Shown here: positions 1 to 8,502 of the stretch, piece by piece | Layout: each line of letters begins with the position of its first letter | Numbering within the stretch: position 1 is the stretch's first letter | Assembly: GCA_029260715.1 (NCBI GenBank) | Contig: JAJDCS010000044.1 | Coordinates: forward strand, 62,001-126,000 | Source: Phycisphaeraceae bacterium | GTDB taxonomy: Bacteria; Planctomycetota; Phycisphaerae; Phycisphaerales; Phycisphaeraceae | Direction: 5' to 3' | DNA: 64,000 bases | The notes under the pieces: model-generated | The model's database searches: none | What the model was told of the DNA's origin: nothing | What the model saw: the letters and a program-made list of their open reading frames with translations, nothing else | Made by a program: the position numbers and the translations under genes

Positions 1-416
1 ACGAGGTGCTGAGCCTGGCCCGGCAGGTGGGGCAGGACCAAGACGCGTCCGCGGAATTGTCCGACCGGATCGAGGCTGTATTTAGTCAGGATGACCGGTG
101 GGTCGGTTCGCTTGGGCCTCACCGCATGAGCCACGAGCCGCTGGAGCCTGCCGACGCGTTCGACGTGGTGCCACCCAAGCTGTGGTGGGACGTGCTGGCG
201 ATGGTGGTGCGATTGTTCCCGGGGATGGCCGGCGACTGCCCGTGCCACGATTTCGGCGACGCGCCCCAAGGCGGTATCCACAAAATATACGAGCGGTCGC
301 TTGGCGACCTAGGCTCTTTGATCTTGCGCACCAGGAGCTTGATTGTGATCGATTGGAGATTCAACCGCGAAGTCCATATGGTGTTGCGCAGGTTACAGGT
401 GGGGCTGTCGTCGTAG
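1..416 (+). CDS. C-terminal part of an uncharacterised protein, cut by left edge
   Basis: The frame is open from base 3 and ends at the TAG at 414-416. The apparent GTG at 6 is probably an internal valine and the true start lies outside the window. About 137 residues are visible, with a Trp-rich patch (PKLWWDVLAMVV) and a CPCHDF motif; no family was recognised. It sits about 90 bases before the lipoprotein gene of the T6SS locus on the same strand, so it may be a T6SS component, but that rests on position only. The overlapping frame at 98-559 looks like a shadow. Confidence 0.45.
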   Translation, partial: EVLSLARQVGQDQDASAELSDRIEAVFSQDDRWVGSLGPHRMSHEPLEPADAFDVVPPKLWWDVLAMVVRLFPGMAGDCPCHDFGDAPQGGIHKIYERSLGDLGSLILRTRSLIVIDWRFNREVHMVLRRLQVGLSS

Positions 417-504
417 CCTGGTGTGTATTTAAAAGCCTGTTCGGAACGTTAAAACGCAATGGGGAAGAAAGAACAGGGTGGTGTATCAATCGAAAGGGTC
501 TTCT

Positions 505-1128
505 ATGCATCGCAGATTTAATTTTGCTGTCGGGCTTACGGTTGTCCTGCTTTCGGTGATTGTGCTTGGTGGCTGCGGGGGAGGCAAGACGGTCGAGGGC
601 TTTAAGAAGATCCGTTACGGCGGGTTGCTGCCCAGCGCGGCCAAGCCGTTCGACGTGGTGATTAAGCTCGATGAAGATAGCTGGCGTCGCGCGTACGGCG
701 ATGTGCTGCCGTCTTTGGAGATCGACCTAGTCGGCATCAACGACGGCGAGAAGCCCACGTGGGAGAACTACCCGATCAACAAGTACTTCAGCCCCAACGA
801 CCACTGGCGCCGCGACGCCGACCGGGTGACCAAGACCTTCACCACGAATGACCGGGAAACCAAGACATTCTCGCGTTACAACCCGATCTGGGGCGAGTGG
901 ATCGGGCGGCCGACGATCCTCGGGGGCAGCGGCACGGGCAAGGGCGCCAAGTGGCTGTTTGTGATCGCCAACATCCCCGGCGGGCAGGACCAACCCGGCG
1001 CCCAGGACGCGAGGCGTGTGATCCTTCCGCTTAGCGGCAGTAGCTGGCCCATGGGCACCAAGGAAGTCGAGGTCGTGATCAAGAGCAGCATGATCGTCTG
1101 CACGACACCTACCAAGGACCAGAATTAA
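505..1128 (+). CDS. Lipoprotein of the T6SS locus (possible TssJ counterpart)
   Basis: This is a 207-residue lipoprotein: a positively charged start (MHRR), a hydrophobic stretch and the lipobox LGGC at about residue 20. The start at 505 is chosen because AAAGG at 493-497 lies seven bases upstream and because it places the signal peptide correctly; a GTG at 478 would add nine residues. The mature part looks beta-rich (segments such as FDVVIKLD and KWLFVIANIP). In T6SS the outer-membrane lipoprotein TssJ joins TssL and TssM in the membrane complex. No other TssJ candidate is visible here except the tiny lipoprotein at 6804-7034, so this protein may fill that role. It is longer than typical TssJ and the family match is not clear by eye. 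Confidence 0.6.
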   Translation: MHRRFNFAVGLTVVLLSVIVLGGCGGGKTVEGFKKIRYGGLLPSAAKPFDVVIKLDEDSWRRAYGDVLPSLEIDLVGINDGEKPTWENYPINKYFSPNDHWRRDADRVTKTFTTNDRETKTFSRYNPIWGEWIGRPTILGGSGTGKGAKWLFVIANIPGGQDQPGAQDARRVILPLSGSSWPMGTKEVEVVIKSSMIVCTTPTKDQN

Positions 1129-1173
1129 TCGGGTCATTTTTGACAACGCCGAGCAATCACCCGGATCGACCTG

Positions 1174-4100
1174 ATGGCGAAGACTTACGGCAGCTACGAA
1201 GCGGTTCAAGAGCTGCATCGTGGCTGGCTGACCACGGTCTTTGGCGCTCGGCGCACTGACGCCGGGCCCGAGACGCGGTTCGCGGTCAAAGTGTTCGAGC
1301 CGCCGCCGGGCAGCCTCACCCCCGAGGTGCTCCAACAAGAGATAGAGTTTTTCTTGCAAGCCGCGAAGGACCAGCAGGCCCTGGCGGCGGGCGGCGCGGC
1401 GTATTTGTCGCCCATCCACGAATCCGCGGCGACCGCGGAAGGCGCGTACTACGCCACGGACCTGTACGAACGCCCGGCGGATCGGCTGATCGTCGGGCAC
1501 GTGAAGATCAACACGCACGCGCTGCACACCACCATCTCCTCGGTGATGAAGGGTTTGGTCCAGTGGCAGGAGGCCAACAGCAGGCCCCACGGCAACGTCA
1601 AGCCGACGAATGTGTTTTTAATTGAGGCGCAGTATGGCGTGCTGAGTCACGCGGTGCTGGCCGACCCGCTGGCGGCGGGCAAGCTCAAAGCAGGCAGCGG
1701 CCCGCACACCGACCTGCACGCGGTCGGCGAGTTGATCCACAAGCTGATCCTGCACAAGCCGTTCACCGAGTTGGGCGGTTGGCCCGTGCCCGAGTCGCCG
1801 CACTGGGCGCACCTGGGCAAGAAGGCAGACCCGTGGCGGGAACTGTGCAACAAACTGCTGGACCCGGACCTGGCCAAGCAGTGCCCCACGCTTCAAGAGC
1901 TGATCGAGCAGGAACTGCCGGGGCTGGCGGCGCCGCCAGCGAAGTCGGTTTCAAAAGTAGCGGTGGCCGCGGGTGTGCTGGCGGTGGCGGTGGCGGGGGG
2001 CGGGTACTGGCTTTTCGGTCCCGAAGGCGGTTCCGCAAACGAGAACGGCGATGTGATTACGCTCGACACGGCGAAGTGGGAATACCTGTGCAACGCGTAT
2101 GAAGACTGGGTGGGCCCGCTTTATTATGCGTGGAGCGATCAGGGGCGATTGGGCGTCTGGTCGAGCGACCCTCACCTCAAGAAGGTTTTGGATCAGTTCA
2201 AGCAGATCGGCGATTTAAACCGGATCGACCCGGGTCAGATCATCGGTCGTCGCGGCAGCCGCAAGGCGCTGGCCAACCCCGTCCCGGATGAAGCACACAA
2301 CGAGCAAGCGATCCCGAAGGTCGACGAGGCGTACAGGCTGCTTGAGCCTGTGAAGTTGGCGCTCGAGGATTGGCCGATTCTTGAGGCGATCCGGGCCAAA
2401 GCCAAGCGATACCGCGACGCGGATTGGGCTCAACCCGCCCAGTATCTTGAGAACCTTCTCGGTTCTGCTGATCTTAAATGGCCCGAACGGGGCGAGCAGA
2501 AAGAAGATTTCGTCACGGTGTACAACCGTATCCTGGCCAACCGTCAGGCCGTTGAGGATTTGTTCGTGTTGGCACCGGGGGCCAAGCACACCCACGGCGC
2601 GTTCCGTCAGGCCTTCATTCAAAATGCCGTGGCGTATCTGGAAACCAACCCCGGCCGAAGCTCTGAAGAAGTTGACGAGGTCTTTGCCGCGAAGCTCAAG
2701 CAGTTGGGCGTGCTCAACCAGCTTGTGACGCACGCCAGCGGCAGCATCGACGGCGTCCAGACCGAAATCGACGGTATTCTTAGCCAGGTCAACGATCAGC
2801 AGATGGTCGAGCCGTTCCAGCAGGACCTTGAGCGATACAGGAACACGCTGCGCTCGACGCTTGGCCTGCTTGAAAAGCAGGTGGAGATCGATCAGATCCA
2901 CGACACGGTCAACGGCCTGCAGGTCAGGCTCGACAGCCTGCAGCAGCAAGCGTCTGCGTTCCTCGACACGCCGCCGGGCGTGGCGGACCCGCGTCTGGCT
3001 TGGCGGTCGCGTGACGGTGGGTTGGCCGCGCCCCAGGCCCAGCGGATCCGCCAGCAGATCGGCACACTCGAGCGGTACGCCGACCAAGGCCACGCCAAGC
3101 GGTTCGATACTCAGCTTGCGGCGATTGAGCAGCGGATCAAGGCTTTAGAGAAGATGCCCTGGACCCGTCGCCACCGGGCGGAAGTTGATGCCAGCTACGG
3201 CGGCGTGGTTGAAGCGATCGACGCGCTTGAGGCGAGCGCCGGTGAGCGTGTGGCGTATCTGCAGAGGCCGCTGCCGCCGCCCGACCCGCGGCAAGAGTTG
3301 GCGCTGTTGGCCGACAGTATTCGCCAAGACATCCAGCAACTACAGCCGCTTAACAAGAGCCTCAGCGGGCAGTACGAAGCCCACCTGCAGGGGATCAGCC
3401 AAGAGCTTGCCAGCAGCAAGGACCGCCCGTGGATTGAGGCGTATAAGCAGCAGGTCTTGGACGACTCGTCGCGCATCGAGACCAGCCTCGACGACCTAAA
3501 CCAGCAGGTCTTCGCTCAGCTAGACCCCCGCAAGTATTGGCGGTGGGAAGACCTGTCGCAGATGATCGCCTCGGAGCTGCGCCAAACCGACGACCCGCAG
3601 GTGAAATCGTTTGAAACGCCCTTTGATGATCTGCAAAGAGAGATCGCGGCGTTGACGGACGGCGGCGTGGCTTGGACCGTCGCCAATCGCGGCCAAATCC
3701 AGCAGACCCAGCAGGACCTGCGTCTGCGACTTGAGCACCTAGCCGACCAGGTGATCAGCGACCAACGCAACCTGTTCAAGAAGAAGTGGGACCGGCTGGC
3801 GCAGCAGGTTGACGCGGTGATGGCCTTGCGTCGCGAGTTGAACGATCAAGGCGTTTCCGCTCTTCAAGGGCAATACCAGCAACTCGAAGACCGCAAGGAG
3901 AGCATTGAGGCACTGCCCTGGCCCGACGCCCCGGTCCAGCGCAAGCAACTGCGGGCTGACCTCAACACCCTCAGTGACGACCTGGATCGGTTTTTTGCCA
4001 GGCTCGACCCCCGCGATCTGTGGAGCCCCACCGCCCAGCGTTGGCAAGCAGACATCCAAGACGGCTTGAGCCAGTTGGCTGCCAAAGGCGAGCCGCTGAT

Positions 4101-6762
4101 CTCTCAGTGGCGCCAGGAGTTTGAGTCGCTGTTGACTGAGGCAACGAAGAATCAACGCTTGGGTTGGGACGAAGACTCACAGCCCGCGGTCTTGGCCGGC
4201 ATCCGCCACCAGCAGCAATCCTTCGAGGTGACCTACCGCAAAATCTATTCAAAGCTCGACCCGCGTCTGCAGTACGATTGGCAGGGGATCGTGGCGGGGA
4301 TTGAAGACCAGATCAACGACCTGCATGCGTCGGACACGACCACCGCGCGCGCCTTGCTCACCCGCTTGAGCGGCGCACAGGAAACGATCGCCGCGCTTAA
4401 CAGTCAGCCTTGGAACCCGCAGGAAAAAGAAGCCATCGAGCGGGATGTCAGCGGGTTGGAGGCGGAGCTACGCGATATCTACATCACCGCGCTTGACGCC
4501 GATCAACAGCTCGACGGCGTGGCCTCCGCTGCGGTGACGCGGGCATGGCGGGCGCGGCGGCGTGAGTTGACGGACAACCCGGGCGACGTGGCCCGCCTGC
4601 AGGGGGCTGTCGAGCAACTGCGGCGGTTCTTGCGGGAGCGTGTGGATGTTTTGACTGCGATCACACCCGGTGAGGTCCACCCCAGGGGGTGGAAGCCCGG
4701 TATCGCCCAGCCGCTGATCGTCCAGAAGCGTGAAGACGTGTTAGCCGACGCGTTCAAGCCTTGGCTCGAAGGCTCGGTGAATTGGCAAGGAGCGACGGAC
4801 GACACGCGTTGGGAATCGCTGGTGGCTGGGTACCGGCAGTGGTGCGACCAGGTTACCGCGATTGGCGAAGACTTCCGGGCGATCGAAGACGCGTTGGTTG
4901 ACGCGCACGCCCTGGGCCACGCCCCCAAGGGCTACCGGGAGTCGATCGATCAGCTTTACACCCAGTGGCAGGGGCGCGACACGTTCAACCGTTTCCGCGG
5001 CGCGTTGGGGCCCGTGGTGGGGTTGATCGAAGACCTGCGTGTTATCGAGCAGTCGGCCGACAAGGCGCAGTTGCGCGATTTGGCCGACAAGGGCCGCTCC
5101 GAGCTGAGCCCGGCGATCTCGTTCGCCGCGTGGCGCAAGCTGGGGCAACTGACCAACGCGCCCTGGCCCCAAGGGGTGGCTGAGCTCAAGAAAGAATACG
5201 AGTTGCGTCAGTGGCTCGAGGCCATGATCCGTGATAGCGTCCAAGACACCGGGCAGCAGCAGAAGCTCGCCGAAGAGCTGCGGATGCAGGGGCCCGTGAG
5301 GTGGACGCGAGGGTTCTTGACGCTGTCGAAGCCGCAGGACGTGGACGAGGCGGTGCGCCTGTCGCCGCCGTTTAATGTTGATCCTGAAAAGCTGCCCGCG
5401 TGGGGGCGGTTCAACTTCCGCTTGTCGAGCTTCAAGCAAGAATTGTCGGGGTTCGCTCACGACACCACGGACGATCAAGTCCGCGCCGCGGTGACCGGGT
5501 TCAAGCAGACCATGCAATCGCTGCCGGGCGGCTTGGGGCGGTCGGCGGCGATGGAATCGTTGTATCAAGAGATCGACGGGCTGTTGGCTCAGGAGCGCGT
5601 CGGTTCGGACGCGTCGGTTGACCTGTCCCAGACCGGGCCCGAGGCCTCCGCGTTGTGGGACGACCAGGCGTGGCAGAAGCAGGCCACCGAAGACAACGCC
5701 CGGATCACCTATACCTGGACAAAGGGCGGCACCGCGCACACGCTTGAGTTTGTCCGTATCGAAGCCAGCGCCAGCGTGCCCAAGTCTTTTTACCTTTGCA
5801 CGACGGAGGTTTCTTTCGGGTTGTTCAAGGACATCGTGTCGGCATTGGACTTGGAGGCCCAGTTCGCGTCTTTGCTGGACGACAACAACAAGTGGGAGGG
5901 GCCGAAGGTGTGGCGTACGACGAGGTCGGGCCGGTTCCGGACGAACACACACCGGAACAATCCGATCTGGACGCCGCCCGACACGCAACTGGTTTCAGAC
6001 GGTGGTCGGTGGAGCGATTACTTCAACGACCAGCCGCCCGACGGCCCCACCGAGCAGCACCCGATGCAGTACCTGACCGCCGACTCGGCGGTGTGGCTGG
6101 CGAGGCTGACGGGTTGCCGTGTTCCCACCTCGGCTGAGTGGGTCGCCGCGTTCGAGTCCGAGGCGGGCGGGCGCGACACCGCCCGGTTTATCGAAGCGCA
6201 ACACCCCAACCTCCGCGACCAGCGGTGGCAGCAGCAGATGGTCTACGCGGCCATGCTCCAGAATGAAAGAAACGTGAGGATCGACACGCCCGACCGTGGG
6301 CGGTTCGGCTTGATGTCGAACCAGGGCGAAACCCCCGGCACCGCGGGCGAGCCTTGGTCTTATGACGACGGGCTGATTTGGTTCGACCGGGCCGTGGCCG
6401 GCACGACCGCGTCCAGGCGGGTTTTCCATCACTTGGTGGGCAACGTGGCGGAGTACGTCTTTGACCAGCCCGAGGCGTTGGAGGCCATCGACGCGGTGGG
6501 CTTGGGGCCGCGCGAGGCGGTGGGCGCGATCCGGGCGGCTCTGCAAGCCGGCGGCGTGGGCGTGATCGGCGGGTCCGCCCAGTCGCCCACGAATGTCCCG
6601 GTTGATCAGCCGCAACTCATCCAACCAGACGCGGACAAGCAGGCCTTCTCCGACGTCGGTGTCCGGCTGGCGTTCTCGGCGCCTCGGCAATCGCTCAAGG
6701 CGCAGATCCAATTGCTGCTGGACCAGCAGGCCTATTTAACCGCACAAGGCCCGTCGCGGTGA
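1174..6762 (+). CDS. Pseudokinase-TM-helical repeat-FGE-like giant protein (PpkA/TagR-type fusion)
   Basis: This protein has 1862 residues. Residues 1-250 form a Ser/Thr-kinase-like domain: the ATP-site lysine is kept (FAVKVF, K39), the HRD-x-KPxN loop reads HGNVKPTN (139-146; the catalytic Asp is Asn141, Asn146 is kept), the DFG position reads ADP, and an SDxxALG-like motif follows (TDLHAVG, 179-185). One membrane helix lies at about 260-281. Residues 300-1500 are almost entirely helical, with degenerate repeats marked by DPR and PW. Residues 1510-1850 are FGE/sulfatase-modifying-factor-like (FYLCTTEVSF, CRVPTSAEW, GNVAEYVFDQ, final GVRLAFS) but show no C-terminal catalytic cysteine pair. 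Inferred topology: kinase fold in the cytoplasm, FGE-like domain in the periplasm. In Pseudomonas TagR (FGE-like, periplasmic) acts upstream of the kinase PpkA to switch on T6SS; here one chain could do both. Confidence 0.85.
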   Translation: MAKTYGSYEAVQELHRGWLTTVFGARRTDAGPETRFAVKVFEPPPGSLTPEVLQQEIEFFLQAAKDQQALAAGGAAYLSPIHESAATAEGAYYATDLYERPADRLIVGHVKINTHALHTTISSVMKGLVQWQEANSRPHGNVKPTNVFLIEAQYGVLSHAVLADPLAAGKLKAGSGPHTDLHAVGELIHKLILHKPFTELGGWPVPESPHWAHLGKKADPWRELCNKLLDPDLAKQCPTLQELIEQELPGLAAPPAKSVSKVAVAAGVLAVAVAGGGYWLFGPEGGSANENGDVITLDTAKWEYLCNAYEDWVGPLYYAWSDQGRLGVWSSDPHLKKVLDQFKQIGDLNRIDPGQIIGRRGSRKALANPVPDEAHNEQAIPKVDEAYRLLEPVKLALEDWPILEAIRAKAKRYRDADWAQPAQYLENLLGSADLKWPERGEQKEDFVTVYNRILANRQAVEDLFVLAPGAKHTHGAFRQAFIQNAVAYLETNPGRSSEEVDEVFAAKLKQLGVLNQLVTHASGSIDGVQTEIDGILSQVNDQQMVEPFQQDLERYRNTLRSTLGLLEKQVEIDQIHDTVNGLQVRLDSLQQQASAFLDTPPGVADPRLAWRSRDGGLAAPQAQRIRQQIGTLERYADQGHAKRFDTQLAAIEQRIKALEKMPWTRRHRAEVDASYGGVVEAIDALEASAGERVAYLQRPLPPPDPRQELALLADSIRQDIQQLQPLNKSLSGQYEAHLQGISQELASSKDRPWIEAYKQQVLDDSSRIETSLDDLNQQVFAQLDPRKYWRWEDLSQMIASELRQTDDPQVKSFETPFDDLQREIAALTDGGVAWTVANRGQIQQTQQDLRLRLEHLADQVISDQRNLFKKKWDRLAQQVDAVMALRRELNDQGVSALQGQYQQLEDRKESIEALPWPDAPVQRKQLRADLNTLSDDLDRFFARLDPRDLWSPTAQRWQADIQDGLSQLAAKGEPLISQWRQEFESLLTEATKNQRLGWDEDSQPAVLAGIRHQQQSFEVTYRKIYSKLDPRLQYDWQGIVAGIEDQINDLHASDTTTARALLTRLSGAQETIAALNSQPWNPQEKEAIERDVSGLEAELRDIYITALDADQQLDGVASAAVTRAWRARRRELTDNPGDVARLQGAVEQLRRFLRERVDVLTAITPGEVHPRGWKPGIAQPLIVQKREDVLADAFKPWLEGSVNWQGATDDTRWESLVAGYRQWCDQVTAIGEDFRAIEDALVDAHALGHAPKGYRESIDQLYTQWQGRDTFNRFRGALGPVVGLIEDLRVIEQSADKAQLRDLADKGRSELSPAISFAAWRKLGQLTNAPWPQGVAELKKEYELRQWLEAMIRDSVQDTGQQQKLAEELRMQGPVRWTRGFLTLSKPQDVDEAVRLSPPFNVDPEKLPAWGRFNFRLSSFKQELSGFAHDTTDDQVRAAVTGFKQTMQSLPGGLGRSAAMESLYQEIDGLLAQERVGSDASVDLSQTGPEASALWDDQAWQKQATEDNARITYTWTKGGTAHTLEFVRIEASASVPKSFYLCTTEVSFGLFKDIVSALDLEAQFASLLDDNNKWEGPKVWRTTRSGRFRTNTHRNNPIWTPPDTQLVSDGGRWSDYFNDQPPDGPTEQHPMQYLTADSAVWLARLTGCRVPTSAEWVAAFESEAGGRDTARFIEAQHPNLRDQRWQQQMVYAAMLQNERNVRIDTPDRGRFGLMSNQGETPGTAGEPWSYDDGLIWFDRAVAGTTASRRVFHHLVGNVAEYVFDQPEALEAIDAVGLGPREAVGAIRAALQAGGVGVIGGSAQSPTNVPVDQPQLIQPDADKQAFSDVGVRLAFSAPRQSLKAQIQLLLDQQAYLTAQGPSR

Positions 6763-6769
6763 CGGGCCT
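6747..6769. terminator. Hairpin over the stop codon, possible two-way terminator
   Basis: AGGCCCGTC at 6747-6755 pairs perfectly with GACGGGCCT at 6761-6769 around a five-base loop. The TGA of the giant fusion gene (6760-6762) sits at the loop-stem border. Only a broken T-rich stretch follows on the plus strand. The next gene, on the minus strand, ends 35 bases away, so the hairpin could serve both convergent genes. Confidence 0.5.
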
Positions 6770-6803
6770 GGGCGGTGTTTATCTGTTTTTATAGCCTTAC
6801 GTA

Positions 6804-7034
6804 TTACTCGGCGGCCGCAAGCTTCCAGTTCTTGGGCAGCTTTGGCTTGGCCGCGGTGGCCGAGTCACCGAAGACCATCAAGCCTAGGCCGTCCGAGGCC
6901 GCAAGGGAGCGGTTCGAAGTGGCTGGTGAAAGGAACCGGCTTTCTCTGGACTCCTGGGCCGACGAGCAACCCACAGCCAACAAAGCCACCGCGCCTACCG
7001 CCGCGATCCGAAAAAATGATGCTTTCTCCAACAT
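6804..7034 (-). CDS. Small lipoprotein (76 aa)
   Basis: This short ORF has a very good ribosome site: AGGAGG seven bases before the ATG at 7032-7034. The N-terminus is a lipoprotein signal peptide (ALLAVGC, Cys about residue 23), and the mature part is about 53 residues, Ser/Ala-rich, ending KLPKNWKLAAAE. No family was recognised. It lies within the T6SS locus but on the opposite strand, convergent with the giant fusion gene and divergent from the tssK operon. It may be a T6SS-linked lipoprotein or an unrelated insertion; the sequence does not decide. Confidence 0.7.
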   Translation of the reverse strand: MLEKASFFRIAAVGAVALLAVGCSSAQESRESRFLSPATSNRSLAASDGLGLMVFGDSATAAKPKLPKNWKLAAAE

Positions 7035-7399
7035 AGCCTAGCCTCCTGTTAGCGATGAACGCCCAGCCGGTTCACCTGGTTTTCGCTTCTCAAATCCTGC
7101 GATGACGCCACACACCCCAAGCGGGATTCGCCATCAGCTACATGAAATAACGAATTCACAGGCCCCCGACGCGAGAGGCAGAGGCAAAGATTTTTGATTA
7201 ACAGCCCTTTAGCCCACTTACAGGCTGTATAACCGTGTTAATCAGGTAAGTTTCAAGGGCCGGTCATCGCCCGATAAGAACGGGCCACGGGCGGGTGAGG
7301 TTTCTCTAGGAATAAGGTACTAAAGCAGTTGCGATCATCGTGATCGCCCTTATAATAATCAGGCTAGAGGTTGGGTCGATCTCATCGGGAACAACCATT
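7035..7399. other. Divergent intergenic region with alternative hairpins
   Basis: These 365 bases carry no gene. They hold the leader of the small lipoprotein on the minus strand and a promoter for the tssK operon (7329-7356). GATTAACA at 7196-7203 is an inverted repeat of TGTTAATC at 7236-7243, and ACAGCC at 7201-7206 is complementary to GGCTGT at 7223-7228. The two stems share ACA and so exclude each other. The function is unknown; a regulator site is possible. Confidence 0.5.
7329..7356 (+). promoter_or_regulatory. Sigma70-type promoter of the tssK-tssL-tssM operon
   Basis: TTGCGA (7329-7334) is followed after 16 bases by a perfect TATAAT (7351-7356). A start of transcription near 7363 would leave a leader of about 37 bases before the ATG at 7400. 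This is the best promoter-like sequence in the T6SS locus. Confidence 0.55.
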
Positions 7400-8329
7400 A
7401 TGTCTGAGACCCCTAAGGACCTGGCACAGCTGGCACTTGCGACGGCAAACCGGCTGAGACAGGTCCAGGCCGATTTCGCTGATCACACCCCCGAGGCCCG
7501 GCAGGAGTACCTGTCGGACGAAGTCGAGCGGGTGATATCGTCGTTGGTGCCCAACCAGCGCGAGGGTTTTTTAGACGCGCTGCGAGACCACTTCCCCACG
7601 TGGGACGCGAACATGGCGGCGGCGCCCGCCGCCGGCTCCGGTGGGCAGGCGGCGGCGAGCCAATCGCCCACCGACCAGCGCGAGTGGAACGACGTGAGCT
7701 TCGTGCTGGAGCGTGTGATCGAGTTGGCCAAGCCGTTGGACACCCAGCAGAAACATCGCCTAGCTGGGCGGTTGGCCGAAGCGGGTATCAGCCTGCCGGG
7801 AAATCTGGCGGTGCCGCCCAAGATCATCGACGAGTTGAAAACAGCCCTTAAGATCGACGGCAGCCACCAGGTTGATCCCGCCCGGCTGATCGAAATGGCC
7901 GTCGGTTTGGCGATGTTCGCCAACAGCCTAGATCAGTTGGTGTGGCAGATTTGGAAAAATATCGCACCAAAATCTACACTGCGTAGCAGCGGTTTGCAGA
8001 ACACGCTTCGCCGGTTCACGCAGGGCGACTCGGACGTGTCGCTGTCAAACGATCTTGAGCAGTTGCGGCACCTGACGGCGGCGTTGCTGTCGGCGATCAG
8101 CCAGATCGGCACCCAGTTCGGCCAGCAGCACCTGGCGCGGTTCGCGCCGCACGAGATCGAGAGCATGGTGGTGCTGGAAAAGGGCAGCATCTTTGTGTCC
8201 AAAGAGGTGAAGTGCTGGCAGAAGTACAAGGAGTTGGCCAAGTCGTTCGACGACACGGCCATGATCGACAGCCAGGTTCGCCAGATCATCGCGGGCTTCG
8301 TCGAGGCGATGAAGGGGTTGGGGCGTTGA
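7400..8329 (+). CDS. T6SS-associated helical protein, possibly TagH/Fha C-terminal-like
   Basis: This is a 309-residue, mostly helical, soluble protein with no signal peptide. The ATG at 7400 (MSETPKD) is preferred over an upstream ATA-rich extension because it follows a plausible leader and GGGA at 7387-7390. An Ala/Gly-rich linker lies near residues 71-88. The last 140 residues (NDLEQLRHL, FGQQHLARFAPHEIESM, CWQKYKEL) have the spacing of the helical C-terminal region found in T6SS FHA proteins (TagH/Fha), but no FHA domain is seen, so that similarity is a weak guess. It is the first gene of the run leading to tssK, tssL and tssM, which makes a T6SS role likely. Confidence 0.65.
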   Translation: MSETPKDLAQLALATANRLRQVQADFADHTPEARQEYLSDEVERVISSLVPNQREGFLDALRDHFPTWDANMAAAPAAGSGGQAAASQSPTDQREWNDVSFVLERVIELAKPLDTQQKHRLAGRLAEAGISLPGNLAVPPKIIDELKTALKIDGSHQVDPARLIEMAVGLAMFANSLDQLVWQIWKNIAPKSTLRSSGLQNTLRRFTQGDSDVSLSNDLEQLRHLTAALLSAISQIGTQFGQQHLARFAPHEIESMVVLEKGSIFVSKEVKCWQKYKELAKSFDDTAMIDSQVRQIIAGFVEAMKGLGR

Positions 8330-8357
8330 AGTGGCGCGACATTTAAGAGACCGCATG

Positions 8358-8434
8358 ACCAGACACACCCCCAACTCAATAGCCTTGAACGCGTCGTTGA
8401 TTTTTTTTCAGCGACGCGTGTGTTCGTGTCTGGT
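8358..8434. repeat. Nested inverted repeats in the tssK leader
   Basis: An outer pair ACCAGACAC (8358-8366) / GTGTCTGGT (8426-8434) encloses an inner pair ACGCGTCG (8389-8396) / CGACGCGT (8412-8419). The inner loop carries eight thymines in a row (8401-8408). It lies in the 173-base gap between two co-directional T6SS genes. Because the T-run is in the loop and not after the stem, it is not a standard terminator. Confidence 0.6.
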
Positions 8435-8502
8435 GGGCGGGGCGTGCTCGAAGGCTAATCGGCCTGTTGATAAAATAAATTGCTTAGCCGGAAGGGAACC
8501 GA

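Noticed and set aside
4741-5988. 415-codon open frame antisense to the giant fusion gene
   Set aside because: The plus-strand frame has recognised domains through this stretch. The antisense frame has Arg/Pro/Leu-heavy composition typical of a GC-rich shadow.
5700-6740. Active formylglycine-generating enzyme for a sulfatase
   Set aside because: The C-terminal cysteine pair needed for catalysis is missing and no sulfatase gene is in the window; a TagR-like binding role fits better with the T6SS setting.
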